A stretch of DNA of 64,000 bases from positions 3,844,001 to 3,908,000 of the forward strand of contig OZ244956.1 in assembly GCA_965222505.1 (NCBI GenBank), in the 5' to 3' direction. Both the position numbers and the translations under genes were made by a program. The notes under the pieces were generated by a model. It was given only the letters and a program-made list of their open reading frames with translations. It was not told where the DNA came from and did no database searches. Position 1 is the stretch's first letter; each line of letters begins with the position of its first letter. This stretch comes from G965222505 sp965222505. GTDB taxonomy: Bacteria > Bacteroidota > Rhodothermia > Rhodothermales > DATKEJ01. Of this stretch, positions 9,540 to 16,342 are shown piece after piece.

Positions 9540-9806
9540 CCTGGCCGGGCGGGCCTTGTGCCCGCCCCGCAACCCCCAAACCGATTGCCAATAATTGGAC
9601 CGAATTGCCCCCCATACCGTGTCGTCGGCCCCAACCGGCCACCGACATGAAGTCGAGCATTGCCTAGGTCGATGTGCCCCCTTTACCGTTTCAGGGCCGG
9701 CACAAGGCCGACCCCTCCGGGTCGCGCCCTGGAAAGTTGGCGCATCCCGGCAACCCCCAAATCCACGAGATCCATCCATTAACCATCCCCTAATCCAATC
9801 ACCCCT
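9540..9806. other. 267-bp gap with GC-rich inverted repeats
   Basis: No credible gene is seen. Just after the stop at 9539 there is a short hairpin (GGCGGG, loop CCTTGTG, CCCGCC) without a T tract. A second GC-rich block with GGCCGGCACAAGGCC lies near 9699. The string CAACCCCCAAA occurs twice, near 9571 and 9752. These may slow or partly terminate transcription between the two coiled-coil genes. Confidence 0.35.
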
Positions 9807-10598
9807 ATGAAAACCTATACCTTATACGGCACCCTCGCCTTGCTCCTGGTCGGGCTTTGTTTCGACGTTTCCCTGGCCCAGGAGGAGAAGGAAGACGAGA
9901 ACAACGAAGAACGCGTCATCGTGATCGAACGCAAAAACGATGATGGCCCGGCCATGAAACGCCGGCACCGCATCCGCACCAAAAAAGCCCATCCCGGTGG
10001 CGACTACAGCGTGTGGGTGGACCGTGACGACGACAACGTGACCGTCATCGTCGATGGCGATACCCTCGAAGGCGATGCCAAAATCGAATGGCTGAGTGAG
10101 CATGACATGGAAGGCCATGACGGCCCCATGCACTTCAAGATGCGCCGCCCCGGTCCGGGCGCCTTTGCCTTCCATTTTGATGACGACGACTTTCCAGAGG
10201 TAGAATTCGATATGGACGACCTGCCCTTCGGCAATATGTTTTTCCGTGATGGCGATGACGGTGAGCATGTCTTCAGCCTCAACGGAGACATGGGACGGTT
10301 TATGCGGTGGAACCACAATGCCGAGGTCATGAAGATGGAATCCAAGGCCCGCAAACTGGCGCGCAAGGCCCGCAAGGCTGAAGGAGCCGAGGCTGATGAA
10401 GCCGAAGCAGAACTGGATGCCCTGTTGGCCGAGATCTTCGCCAAAAAACAGGCCGATCGCCAGGAACGCATCGAACACCTGGAAGCCGAGCTGGCCAAAG
10501 AAAAAGAAGAACTGCAAGCCCGCATGCAAGCCGAACAAGACATCATTGAGCGGCGCAAAAAACAACTGCTGGGCAAGCGGGATCGGCTTGACTGGTAA
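9807..10598 (+). CDS. Exported acidic protein with C-terminal coiled coil, unknown function
   Basis: This 263-residue protein has a clear signal peptide (about 1-25, ending SLAQ), then very acidic blocks (EEKEDENNEE near 26-36; FHFDDDDFPEVEFDMDD near 125-145) alternating with basic ones. The C-terminal 90 residues are a charged coiled coil (IEHLEAELAKEKEELQARMQ). The layout of signal peptide, beta-like middle and terminal coiled coil repeats that of the gene at 8826-9539. The acidic DDDD runs could bind divalent cations, but this is a guess. No known domain is recognised. It is the last gene of the ECF sigma cluster. Confidence 0.6.
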   Translation: MKTYTLYGTLALLLVGLCFDVSLAQEEKEDENNEERVIVIERKNDDGPAMKRRHRIRTKKAHPGGDYSVWVDRDDDNVTVIVDGDTLEGDAKIEWLSEHDMEGHDGPMHFKMRRPGPGAFAFHFDDDDFPEVEFDMDDLPFGNMFFRDGDDGEHVFSLNGDMGRFMRWNHNAEVMKMESKARKLARKARKAEGAEADEAEAELDALLAEIFAKKQADRQERIEHLEAELAKEKEELQARMQAEQDIIERRKKQLLGKRDRLDW

Positions 10599-10943
10599 GC
10601 CCTGTTACGCCGTCTTGGCCCCTTCGGCCTTGTCGAAAGTCACAAGATCAACGACAAGCGGCGTAACATCAACTGGTAAGTCCTTCGCCGAAATTCACCA
10701 TATGTACCGCCTCCTGGGTCGCATCCGGCGAGGCGGTATTGTTATTTTTAGAGCCTAACCGGATACCTCCATCCGGGCTTCGCACGGCTGCTTCGCCCGC
10801 CTTGTTCAAAACTTTTTCGCTCGTGCTCGAGCCACGGAGCAGGTACCCGGTTAGGCTCTAAGCCCTTGCCTCTTTCCGAGTCCTATTTCGAGACCCAAAG
10901 ATTCAGCCCACCCGTTTTGTCTATCCGAGCGCACGCACAACCG
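10599..10943. other. 345-bp gene-free gap containing two inverted repeats
   Basis: No gene is supported. Near 10603-10670 a 9-bp inverted pair GTTACGCCG/CGGCGTAAC encloses about 50 bp, and the string ACTGGTAAG is present at both ends (near 10592 and 10672). The right half is occupied by the 112-bp inverted-repeat element described separately at 10749-10860. The open frame that extends the DUF1684 gene upstream to 10866 is not used, because the lipoprotein signal starts at 10944. Confidence 0.4.
10749..10860. repeat. 112-bp element bounded by 20-bp near-perfect inverted repeats (MITE-like)
   Basis: The left arm TAGAGCCTAACCGGATACCT (10749-10768) and the right arm at 10841-10860 are reverse complements except at one base. 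Both ends carry TA, which could be a target duplication. The 72-bp centre is GC-rich and codes for nothing obvious. The layout resembles a miniature inverted-repeat element, or a large transcription-stopping hairpin. There is no second copy in this window. Confidence 0.55.
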
Positions 10944-11567
10944 ATGTCTTTCCGCCTGACGTGTTGGATCCTCTGCCTGCTGGCCGGTCTCGGCATGAGC
11001 TGTGGCGGTGAACAGCCGGTATCGGTCTATGAACAGGGGGTGATGGCCCAGCGCCAGGCCAAGGACTTGATGCTCTTTGATCCCGGTCGGACCGTCCTCG
11101 CTCCGGCTGAACGGACCCGATTTGTAGGCTTGCGTTACTTCGCAGTAGACTCCACTTTCCGCTTTGTGGTGCCGCTTTTGCCCGAGACTGAGCCGCAAAC
11201 CGTGTGGATTCCCGTACAGGATTCGCCCCCTTCGCCGTATGAGCGCCTCGGGGTTGTAGAGATCCCCTGGGGTGGTGAGCGGCACCCGCTAACCGTTTTC
11301 CGGGGGCCGAACATGTCTGATGATCAGGTATGGATTCCGTTTCGGGATGGAACCAGCGGTCGGGATTCCTATGGCGGAGGCCGGTATCTGGATGCAACCG
11401 TGCAGGAAGACGGCACGATTCTTGTGGATTTCAATATGGCTTACAATCCGTACTGTGATTATAACATCACGTACAAGTGTGCCCTCCCTCCGGCTGAGAA
11501 CCATTTGCCGTTTCCCGTCGAAGCTGGCGAGAAGAAATCGTTGCTGTTGGCAGATCTCTCGCTGTAA
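10944..11567 (+). CDS. DUF1684 family lipoprotein
   Basis: I place the start at the ATG at 10944 because the product then opens with a lipoprotein signal (MSFRLTCWILCLLAGLGMSC; lipidated Cys at residue 20). The frame is open to 10866, but that would add an unlikely N-terminus. The 207-residue protein carries the DUF1684 signature: FVGLRYFAVDSTFRF, LGVVEIPWGGERHPL, VWIPFRDGTSGRDSYGGGRYLD and FNMAYNPYCDYN near the C-terminus. The family has no firmly established biochemical role. It is probably anchored to the inner or outer membrane and faces the periplasm. No operon partner is obvious. Confidence 0.8.
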   Translation: MSFRLTCWILCLLAGLGMSCGGEQPVSVYEQGVMAQRQAKDLMLFDPGRTVLAPAERTRFVGLRYFAVDSTFRFVVPLLPETEPQTVWIPVQDSPPSPYERLGVVEIPWGGERHPLTVFRGPNMSDDQVWIPFRDGTSGRDSYGGGRYLDATVQEDGTILVDFNMAYNPYCDYNITYKCALPPAENHLPFPVEAGEKKSLLLADLSL

Positions 11568-11771
11568 CCAGGGACTGGCACGATGCGGCCCAAACCTTGC
11601 ACCGGGCACGTCTGCCGAGTGAGTCGCTACGCACGTTTACTTATGTGAACCTTCGGGTTTACGGCGTGCGTCGCGCTGCCCGTTTTCTTGCAGGGCAATA
11701 AATGCTTATATTATGCGCAGAGCAAGCGATTTTGTCCTCGTACCGGGCAACTGTACCACAGGAGGCAAGAG

Positions 11772-13022
11772 ATGAACAAGAGTACTATGTACATGCTGGC
11801 GTATGCGCTGTGCATCGTTCTGGCGGGTTGGTCGATGCCCGTCGAAGCCAACCCCCGCCTCAATGAAGTGTCCTTCGCCGAGCGAGCTGACGGGAAAGGC
11901 TATGTCGTTCGGTTGCACACTTCTGAATCCATTCCGACCAACGATTTTCTCGTTGATAGGGGCGACCGCGATGTCCTTCGTGTGACCCTGTACAATACCC
12001 GCATCGGGGCCAAGCTCCTGCGTGGACCTGCAATGGGACCCGTGCGCGAGTATACCGTCCGGCAGCGCCGTCGCCGGGTAGTCATCCAGTTTATCCTTGA
12101 TCCCGAAACGCCGTTGAGCATCGCCGCTTACCCGGACCGCTCCTCGAAACACATGCTCGTGGCCCTCAACTACGCCCAGCCCATTGGGCCAATCGCGAGG
12201 GTGCCCGCAACACCATCCACCGAAAAGGCCGATACGGCATCTGACGAATCTCCCAAACCACCGGTTATACGCACCAGTGGCCCCCCGCCCAACCAATCGC
12301 TCGCCGATGGTACGCGATGGATCCTCGATTGTGTGGTGCTCGATGCCGGGCATGGGGGGCATGACCGGGGCGCACGTGCCAACAAGGTCAATGAAAAGGA
12401 TGTCAACCTGGCGGTCACCCTTCGCCTGGGTAAACTCATTGAAGAAAACCTGGGCATGCGCGTGGTCTATACCCGCAAAACGGACAAATTCATAGACCTC
12501 AACGAGCGTGGCCACATCGCCAACCAGAAATGCGGCAAGCTGTTTATCTCAATCCATGCCAATGCCGCCTCTCGCAAGGCCCACGGCAGTGAGACCTACT
12601 TTTTGGGGTTACACAAAACCAACACCGCCCGTGACGTGATGGAACGGGAAAATAGCGTGATCAAGCTCGAAGACGATCCGACCCAGTACCAGGACATGAG
12701 CGAAAGCCAGTTGATCATGCATACCCTGACGCAGAGCACCTACCTGCAAAGCAGTGAACACCTGGCGGGGTTGATCGAACGGGAGTTTGGCAAAAAGCCT
12801 AAACGCATCAGCCGGGGTGTTAAGCAGGCCGGGTTCATCGTCCTGTGGCAAGCCTCCATGCCTGCGGTCCTGGTTGAACTGGGGTTTGTCACCAACCCTA
12901 CCGAAGCCCGCTTCATGAAAAGCAAGGCCGGTCAGGAGTCACTCGCCCAGTCCATTTTTCGGGCCGTGCGCGAGTACAAGGCCACGTATGAAAAGAGCCT
13001 GGTCCCGACCATCGCCGAATAA
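11772..13022 (+). CDS. N-acetylmuramoyl-L-alanine amidase (AmiC-like, AMIN + Amidase_3)
   Basis: The 416-residue exported enzyme cleaves the amide bond between MurNAc and L-Ala in peptidoglycan, acting in cell separation. A signal peptide ends near residue 27 (PVEA). An AMIN-type domain (about 35-130: VSFAERADGKGYVVRL, VTLYNTRIG) would target it to the septum or envelope. The catalytic Amidase_3 domain spans about 188-405. Its zinc ligands and catalytic Glu are visible: His194 (DAGHGGHD), Glu208 (NEKDVNL), His262 (ISIHANAA) and Glu369 (VELGFVTN). The start at 11772 has a strong purine-rich ribosome site (AGGAGGCAAGAG); the frame is open further upstream to 11688. apt follows after 14 bp. Confidence 0.9.
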   Translation: MNKSTMYMLAYALCIVLAGWSMPVEANPRLNEVSFAERADGKGYVVRLHTSESIPTNDFLVDRGDRDVLRVTLYNTRIGAKLLRGPAMGPVREYTVRQRRRRVVIQFILDPETPLSIAAYPDRSSKHMLVALNYAQPIGPIARVPATPSTEKADTASDESPKPPVIRTSGPPPNQSLADGTRWILDCVVLDAGHGGHDRGARANKVNEKDVNLAVTLRLGKLIEENLGMRVVYTRKTDKFIDLNERGHIANQKCGKLFISIHANAASRKAHGSETYFLGLHKTNTARDVMERENSVIKLEDDPTQYQDMSESQLIMHTLTQSTYLQSSEHLAGLIEREFGKKPKRISRGVKQAGFIVLWQASMPAVLVELGFVTNPTEARFMKSKAGQESLAQSIFRAVREYKATYEKSLVPTIAE

Positions 13023-13036
13023 CATCCTGCTGTTGC

Positions 13037-13561
13037 ATGACCCTCTCGGAAACCCTCACGCAAGCCATCCGCACCGTGCCGGATTTCCCGGAGCCGGGTA
13101 TTCAGTTTAAGGATATCACCCCCATTCTGGCCGACCCCGACTTGCTGCGGCGCACCGTGGACGCGATGGTCGAGCCGTATTTCGATCAGGGCATTACCAA
13201 AGTCCTGGGGATTGAATCACGCGGGTTTATCCTCGGCGGTATGTTGGCCGAGCGGTTGGGGGCCGGTTTCGCGCCGGTACGCAAAAAAGGCAAACTCCCC
13301 TCGGTTACCTTGGCCGAATCGTACGACCTGGAATATGGATCGGCTACGATTGAGATTCATGCCGATGCCGTTGCCCCCCGAGAAAAGGTCCTCATCCACG
13401 ATGATGTGATTGCCACCGGAGGAACCGCCGCCGCCACCGCCCGATTGATAGCACGCATGGGGGGAACGCTGGTCGGGTTTTCCTTCCTGATCGAATTGGA
13501 TTTTCTTAAAGGGCGCACCGTGCTGGGAGAGGTTCCGGTGCATGCCATGATACATTTTTGA
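13037..13561 (+). CDS. apt: Adenine phosphoribosyltransferase
   Basis: This 174-residue enzyme converts adenine and PRPP to AMP plus pyrophosphate (purine salvage, cytoplasm). The family is recognised from FPEPGIQFKDITPIL near the N-terminus, GIESRGFILG, the flexible-loop region VRKKGKLP, and the PRPP-binding motif VLIHDDVIATGGTAAA (about 119-134). The length matches the usual 170-180. It lies 14 bp after the amidase gene and 13 bp before a lipoprotein gene, so the three may share a transcript although their roles differ. Confidence 0.95.
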   Translation: MTLSETLTQAIRTVPDFPEPGIQFKDITPILADPDLLRRTVDAMVEPYFDQGITKVLGIESRGFILGGMLAERLGAGFAPVRKKGKLPSVTLAESYDLEYGSATIEIHADAVAPREKVLIHDDVIATGGTAAATARLIARMGGTLVGFSFLIELDFLKGRTVLGEVPVHAMIHF

Positions 13562-13574
13562 GGAGCGCACACCT

Positions 13575-14147
13575 ATGAAGCGGTGGATGTTGGGCCCGTG
13601 GATACTCGCTGGGCTGTTGATGGTCAGTATGACTGGCTGTGACGATTTTGGAGCTGGCGATGAACGTTTCGTGTTTCAGGAGCCGCTTACGTTTCGGTTT
13701 GCCTTCGGGGCCGATACCCTTCAGGTGGGCCAAACCACCGTGTTAAATGCCATCACCGAGGCCGATCTGACCCAGGCCTTGCAGGACAAGGGGTTCACCC
13801 CGGCCGATGTATCTGTAGCAGAGATGGTATCTGGTAAACTGGAAGTCCTTTTTCCGCTTTCTGAACCCATTTCTTTTCTCCAGGAAACTTCACTCGCGAT
13901 GACTGGCCAAGCCGGTACACCCATCCAGATTGCGACCCAGGATGTATTTCCAGCAGATGGTGCAGATGAGGTGTCACTTGCCGTACTTTCGGGGCAGAAC
14001 GGCTCAGCCCTCGCTGCGCATATTGCAGGCCCAAACTTTGGGGCACAACTGGGCATTCGCCCGGCTACCCTTACGCCCGGAGAGGAATATGAGTTGGCTG
14101 TCGAACTCACCATTCGGCTGGAAATCGACATTTCGGAAACCCCCTAA
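13575..14147 (+). CDS. Hypothetical lipoprotein
   Basis: This 190-residue product has a lipoprotein signal (MKRWMLGPWILAGLLMVSMTGC; Cys at 22). The rest is a soluble, beta-rich domain with repeated FRFAFGADTLQVG-like strands and LTPGEEYELAVELTIRLEI at the C-terminus. No known domain is recognised. Its stop overlaps by 4 bases the stop of the convergent RidA gene. It may be cotranscribed with apt (13 bp gap). Confidence 0.6.
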   Translation: MKRWMLGPWILAGLLMVSMTGCDDFGAGDERFVFQEPLTFRFAFGADTLQVGQTTVLNAITEADLTQALQDKGFTPADVSVAEMVSGKLEVLFPLSEPISFLQETSLAMTGQAGTPIQIATQDVFPADGADEVSLAVLSGQNGSALAAHIAGPNFGAQLGIRPATLTPGEEYELAVELTIRLEIDISETP

Positions 14148-14521
14148 CGGCGGGCCGTGCAGGCGATTTCAACCTGGACGCCTTTGGGTAGACCAGCTAC
14201 GGCTACCGTGGCACGTGCGGGTGGATGTACGCTAAAGTAGGCCCCATATACCGCATTCATCTCGGCAAAATTTGCCATGTCGTCCAGGTAGACCGTACAC
14301 TGCACCACATCGGCATAGCCCATCCCGGCGGCGCGCAAAACGGCCCCCAGGTTTTTTATGACCTGTTCCGTTTGATCCGTCACAGACCCGTCTATGATTG
14401 AACCAGTGCCGGGAATAATGGCAATCTGGCCGGAGCAATACAGCGTGTCGCCCTTGAGCACGGCCTGGCTGTAGGGTCCAATAGCCGCCGGCGCATCCGG
14501 CGTGGAAATGATTTGTTTCAT
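14144..14521 (-). CDS. ridA: RidA family enamine/imine deaminase
   Basis: This 125-residue protein belongs to the Rid (YjgF/YER057c/UK114) family, which hydrolyses reactive 2-aminoacrylate and related enamines formed by PLP enzymes. Diagnostic features are APAAIGPYSQAV near the N-terminus, LYCSGQIAI, the Arg of HPPARATVAVAGLP (substrate carboxylate binding) and VEIACTA at the end. The usual VEIEA has Cys in place of the second Glu, a tolerated difference in some members. The gene is convergent with the lipoprotein gene. Its start codon is 2 bp from a heptameric repeat hairpin (14523-14591). Confidence 0.9.
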   Translation of the reverse strand: MKQIISTPDAPAAIGPYSQAVLKGDTLYCSGQIAIIPGTGSIIDGSVTDQTEQVIKNLGAVLRAAGMGYADVVQCTVYLDDMANFAEMNAVYGAYFSVHPPARATVAVAGLPKGVQVEIACTARR

Positions 14522-14522
14522 T

Positions 14523-14591
14523 ACGTTCTATGTTCTACGTTCTGTGTTCTACGTGTAGAAACGTCGCACGTAGAACGTCGCACGTAGAACG
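14523..14591. repeat. Heptameric tandem repeat (STRR-like), inverted arms
   Basis: The left arm reads TTCTATG, TTCTACG, TTCTGTG, TTCTACG in strict 7-bp phase from 14526. After a short centre, the right arm reads ACGTCGC, ACGTAGA, ACGTCGC, ACGTAGA. The arms are partly reverse-complementary (CGTAGAA against TTCTACG), so the locus can fold as a hairpin. The CGCACGT heptad seen here is the unit of the large array at 27723. The array sits between the divergent starts of ridA and the SDR gene. Confidence 0.85.
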
Positions 14592-14603
14592 AAAAAACAA
14601 GAT

Positions 14604-15398
14604 ATGGATTTAGGATTACAAGATCGCGTGGCCTTTGTGGCCGGCGCAAGTGCCGGGCTTGGCTTTGCCGTCGCCCAACGATTGATTGCCGAAGGGGCCC
14701 GTGTAGCGGTAGCCTCGCGTAACACCGAACGGATCCAGGCCGCTGCCGAAAAACTGAGCCCCCAAGCCCTGCCGGTCGTGTGCGATGTGACCGATGAAAT
14801 GCAAATTGCCGCCGCGTTGCAACAGGCCGTCGATCACTTCGGCGCGTTGCACATTCTGGTCACCAATGCGGGGGGACCGCCCGCCGGGTACATCGAGGAC
14901 TTTTCGGCTGCCGATTGGCGTAAGGCCCTCGAACTGAATTTGATGAGCACCATCAACATGTGCCGCCTGGGATTGCCGCACCTGCGCAAGGGTGCGCAAG
15001 GAGCGGGTGGCTGGGGCCGCATTTTGATGATTACCTCCATCTCGGCCAAACAACCCATCCCGAATTTGTACTTGTCCAATACCACACGGGCAGGCGTACA
15101 GGGATTCGCAAAAAGCCTCGCCGAGGAAGTCGGCGCAGAAGGCATTACGGTCAATACCATCATGCCCGGCTTTACCCGCACCGAGCGCCTGGGTGAACTG
15201 GCCGAGGCCGTGCAACGCCGCACCGGCCAATCCGTCGAAGCAATCGAAGCCGGTTGGGCGGCCTCCAGCGCCGTCAAACGCCTCGCCGACCCCTCCGAGT
15301 TTGCTGCCGCTGCCGCATTCCTGGTCAGCAAACACGCCGGATTCATTACCGGCATCGGCCTACCCGTAGCCGGTGGCCGGGCGAAAGGACTGTTGTGA
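14604..15398 (+). CDS. SDR family oxidoreductase with atypical catalytic residues
   Basis: This 264-residue short-chain dehydrogenase-like protein has the Rossmann glycine motif GASAGLGFAVA (about 14-24), the NAG motif (VTNAGGPPAG) and a C-terminal GLPVAGGRAKGLL in place of the usual VDGG. The active-site region is TSISAKQPIPNLYLSNTTRAGV: at the position of the canonical YxxxK the alignment gives S-N-T-T-R, so Tyr and Lys appear replaced. This fits the beta-ketoacyl-reductase-like SDR subgroup known to deviate from the catalytic tetrad. The substrate is unknown. It overlaps the cutC-like gene by 4 bases (GTGA), indicating coupling. Confidence 0.85.
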   Translation: MDLGLQDRVAFVAGASAGLGFAVAQRLIAEGARVAVASRNTERIQAAAEKLSPQALPVVCDVTDEMQIAAALQQAVDHFGALHILVTNAGGPPAGYIEDFSAADWRKALELNLMSTINMCRLGLPHLRKGAQGAGGWGRILMITSISAKQPIPNLYLSNTTRAGVQGFAKSLAEEVGAEGITVNTIMPGFTRTERLGELAEAVQRRTGQSVEAIEAGWAASSAVKRLADPSEFAAAAAFLVSKHAGFITGIGLPVAGGRAKGLL

Positions 15399-16141
15399 TT
15401 GGTACCCAATCACCCATCTCCGTAGAGATCTGCATCCACGCAACGGATGAAGGGGCAGTGCGCCATGCGGTTGGCGCAGCGTATCGGGGTGGGGCCGACC
15501 GGATTGAATTGTGCGGGAAAATGGAAGAAGACGGCCTAACCCCGTCTTTGGCCCTCGTAGAAGTGGCGCGTAAGGCTTTTCAGGACCGGCCCGGCGTGTT
15601 GGTCATGCTTCGGCCTCGGGGCGGGGCCTTTCATTATACGCAGGCGGAAGTCGATGGCATGATTCGCCAGATGGCAGACCTTAAGTTGGCCGGGGCGGAC
15701 GGAGTGGTGCTCGGGGTACTCCGGGCTGAAGATCAACAGGTGGACCACGAGGCCATGCAGCACTTGATGGTACAGGCCCAAAGGTTACACCTGCCCGTTA
15801 CCTTTCACCGTGCTTTTGATGCGGTGCCGGATCGCCGGAAGGCCCTTGCGTTCTTAATGGCTCTTGGCGTAGGTCGCATTTTGACGGCTGGTGTGCCCTG
15901 GGGGCAACCGGGGTCCGTCATGCAGGGCATCCCACAGCTTGCCGAGACCATCACGCAGGCCAACGGCCAGTTGGAGGTCGTGCTGGGTGGCGGCGTGCAG
16001 ATGGGCTATGTGCCAGCCCTGTTGGCGGCGTTGCCTGATACCAGGCCCTTGTCGCTTCACGCCTATTCCGGGGCACAGGTACATGGTGTGACGGATGAAG
16101 GCGCTGTTCGGGCACTGGTTGAGGCTGTACATGCCGGTTGA
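15395..16141 (+). CDS. cutC: CutC family protein
   Basis: The start is the GTG at 15395, overlapping the SDR stop by 4 bases; the upstream TTG at 15254 lies deep inside that gene. The 248-residue product has the CutC TIM-barrel features: VEICIHATDEGAVRHAVGAAYRGGADRIELC at the N-terminus, VMLRPRGGAFHYT, GADGVVLGVL, VTFHRAFDAV and ILTAGVPWGQPG. CutC was named for copper homeostasis, but a direct copper role is disputed for bacterial members. It is cytoplasmic. Pairing with an SDR does not clarify its substrate. Confidence 0.88.
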   Translation: MIGTQSPISVEICIHATDEGAVRHAVGAAYRGGADRIELCGKMEEDGLTPSLALVEVARKAFQDRPGVLVMLRPRGGAFHYTQAEVDGMIRQMADLKLAGADGVVLGVLRAEDQQVDHEAMQHLMVQAQRLHLPVTFHRAFDAVPDRRKALAFLMALGVGRILTAGVPWGQPGSVMQGIPQLAETITQANGQLEVVLGGGVQMGYVPALLAALPDTRPLSLHAYSGAQVHGVTDEGAVRALVEAVHAG

Positions 16142-16260
16142 AGCGGTATTTTTGCATCTTCTCACCGCAATTGACGTAGCGTGAAGGGTACTACAGCACG
16201 GCCCATCCGCAGTAGGTGACTTTTAGGTTGCCTGTCCCCTGGAAGAACTGTAGTTTTTCG

Positions 16261-16328
16261 TTCTACGTTCTGGGTTCGACGTTTGGGACCAAGAAACGTA
16301 GAACCCAGAACGTAGAACCTAGAACGTA
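16261..16328. repeat. Heptameric tandem repeat, 24-bp inverted arms
   Basis: The left arm has TTCTACG, TTCTGGG, TTCGACG from 16261. The right arm has AAACGTA, GAACCCA, GAACGTA, GAACCTA, GAACGTA to 16328. Arms 16261-16284 and 16294-16317 are reverse complements at 23 of 24 positions around a 9-base loop. The heptad is nearly the same as at 14523. It lies 14 bp before the M61 peptidase start. Confidence 0.85.
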
Positions 16329-16342
16329 TTACCATAACCAAC

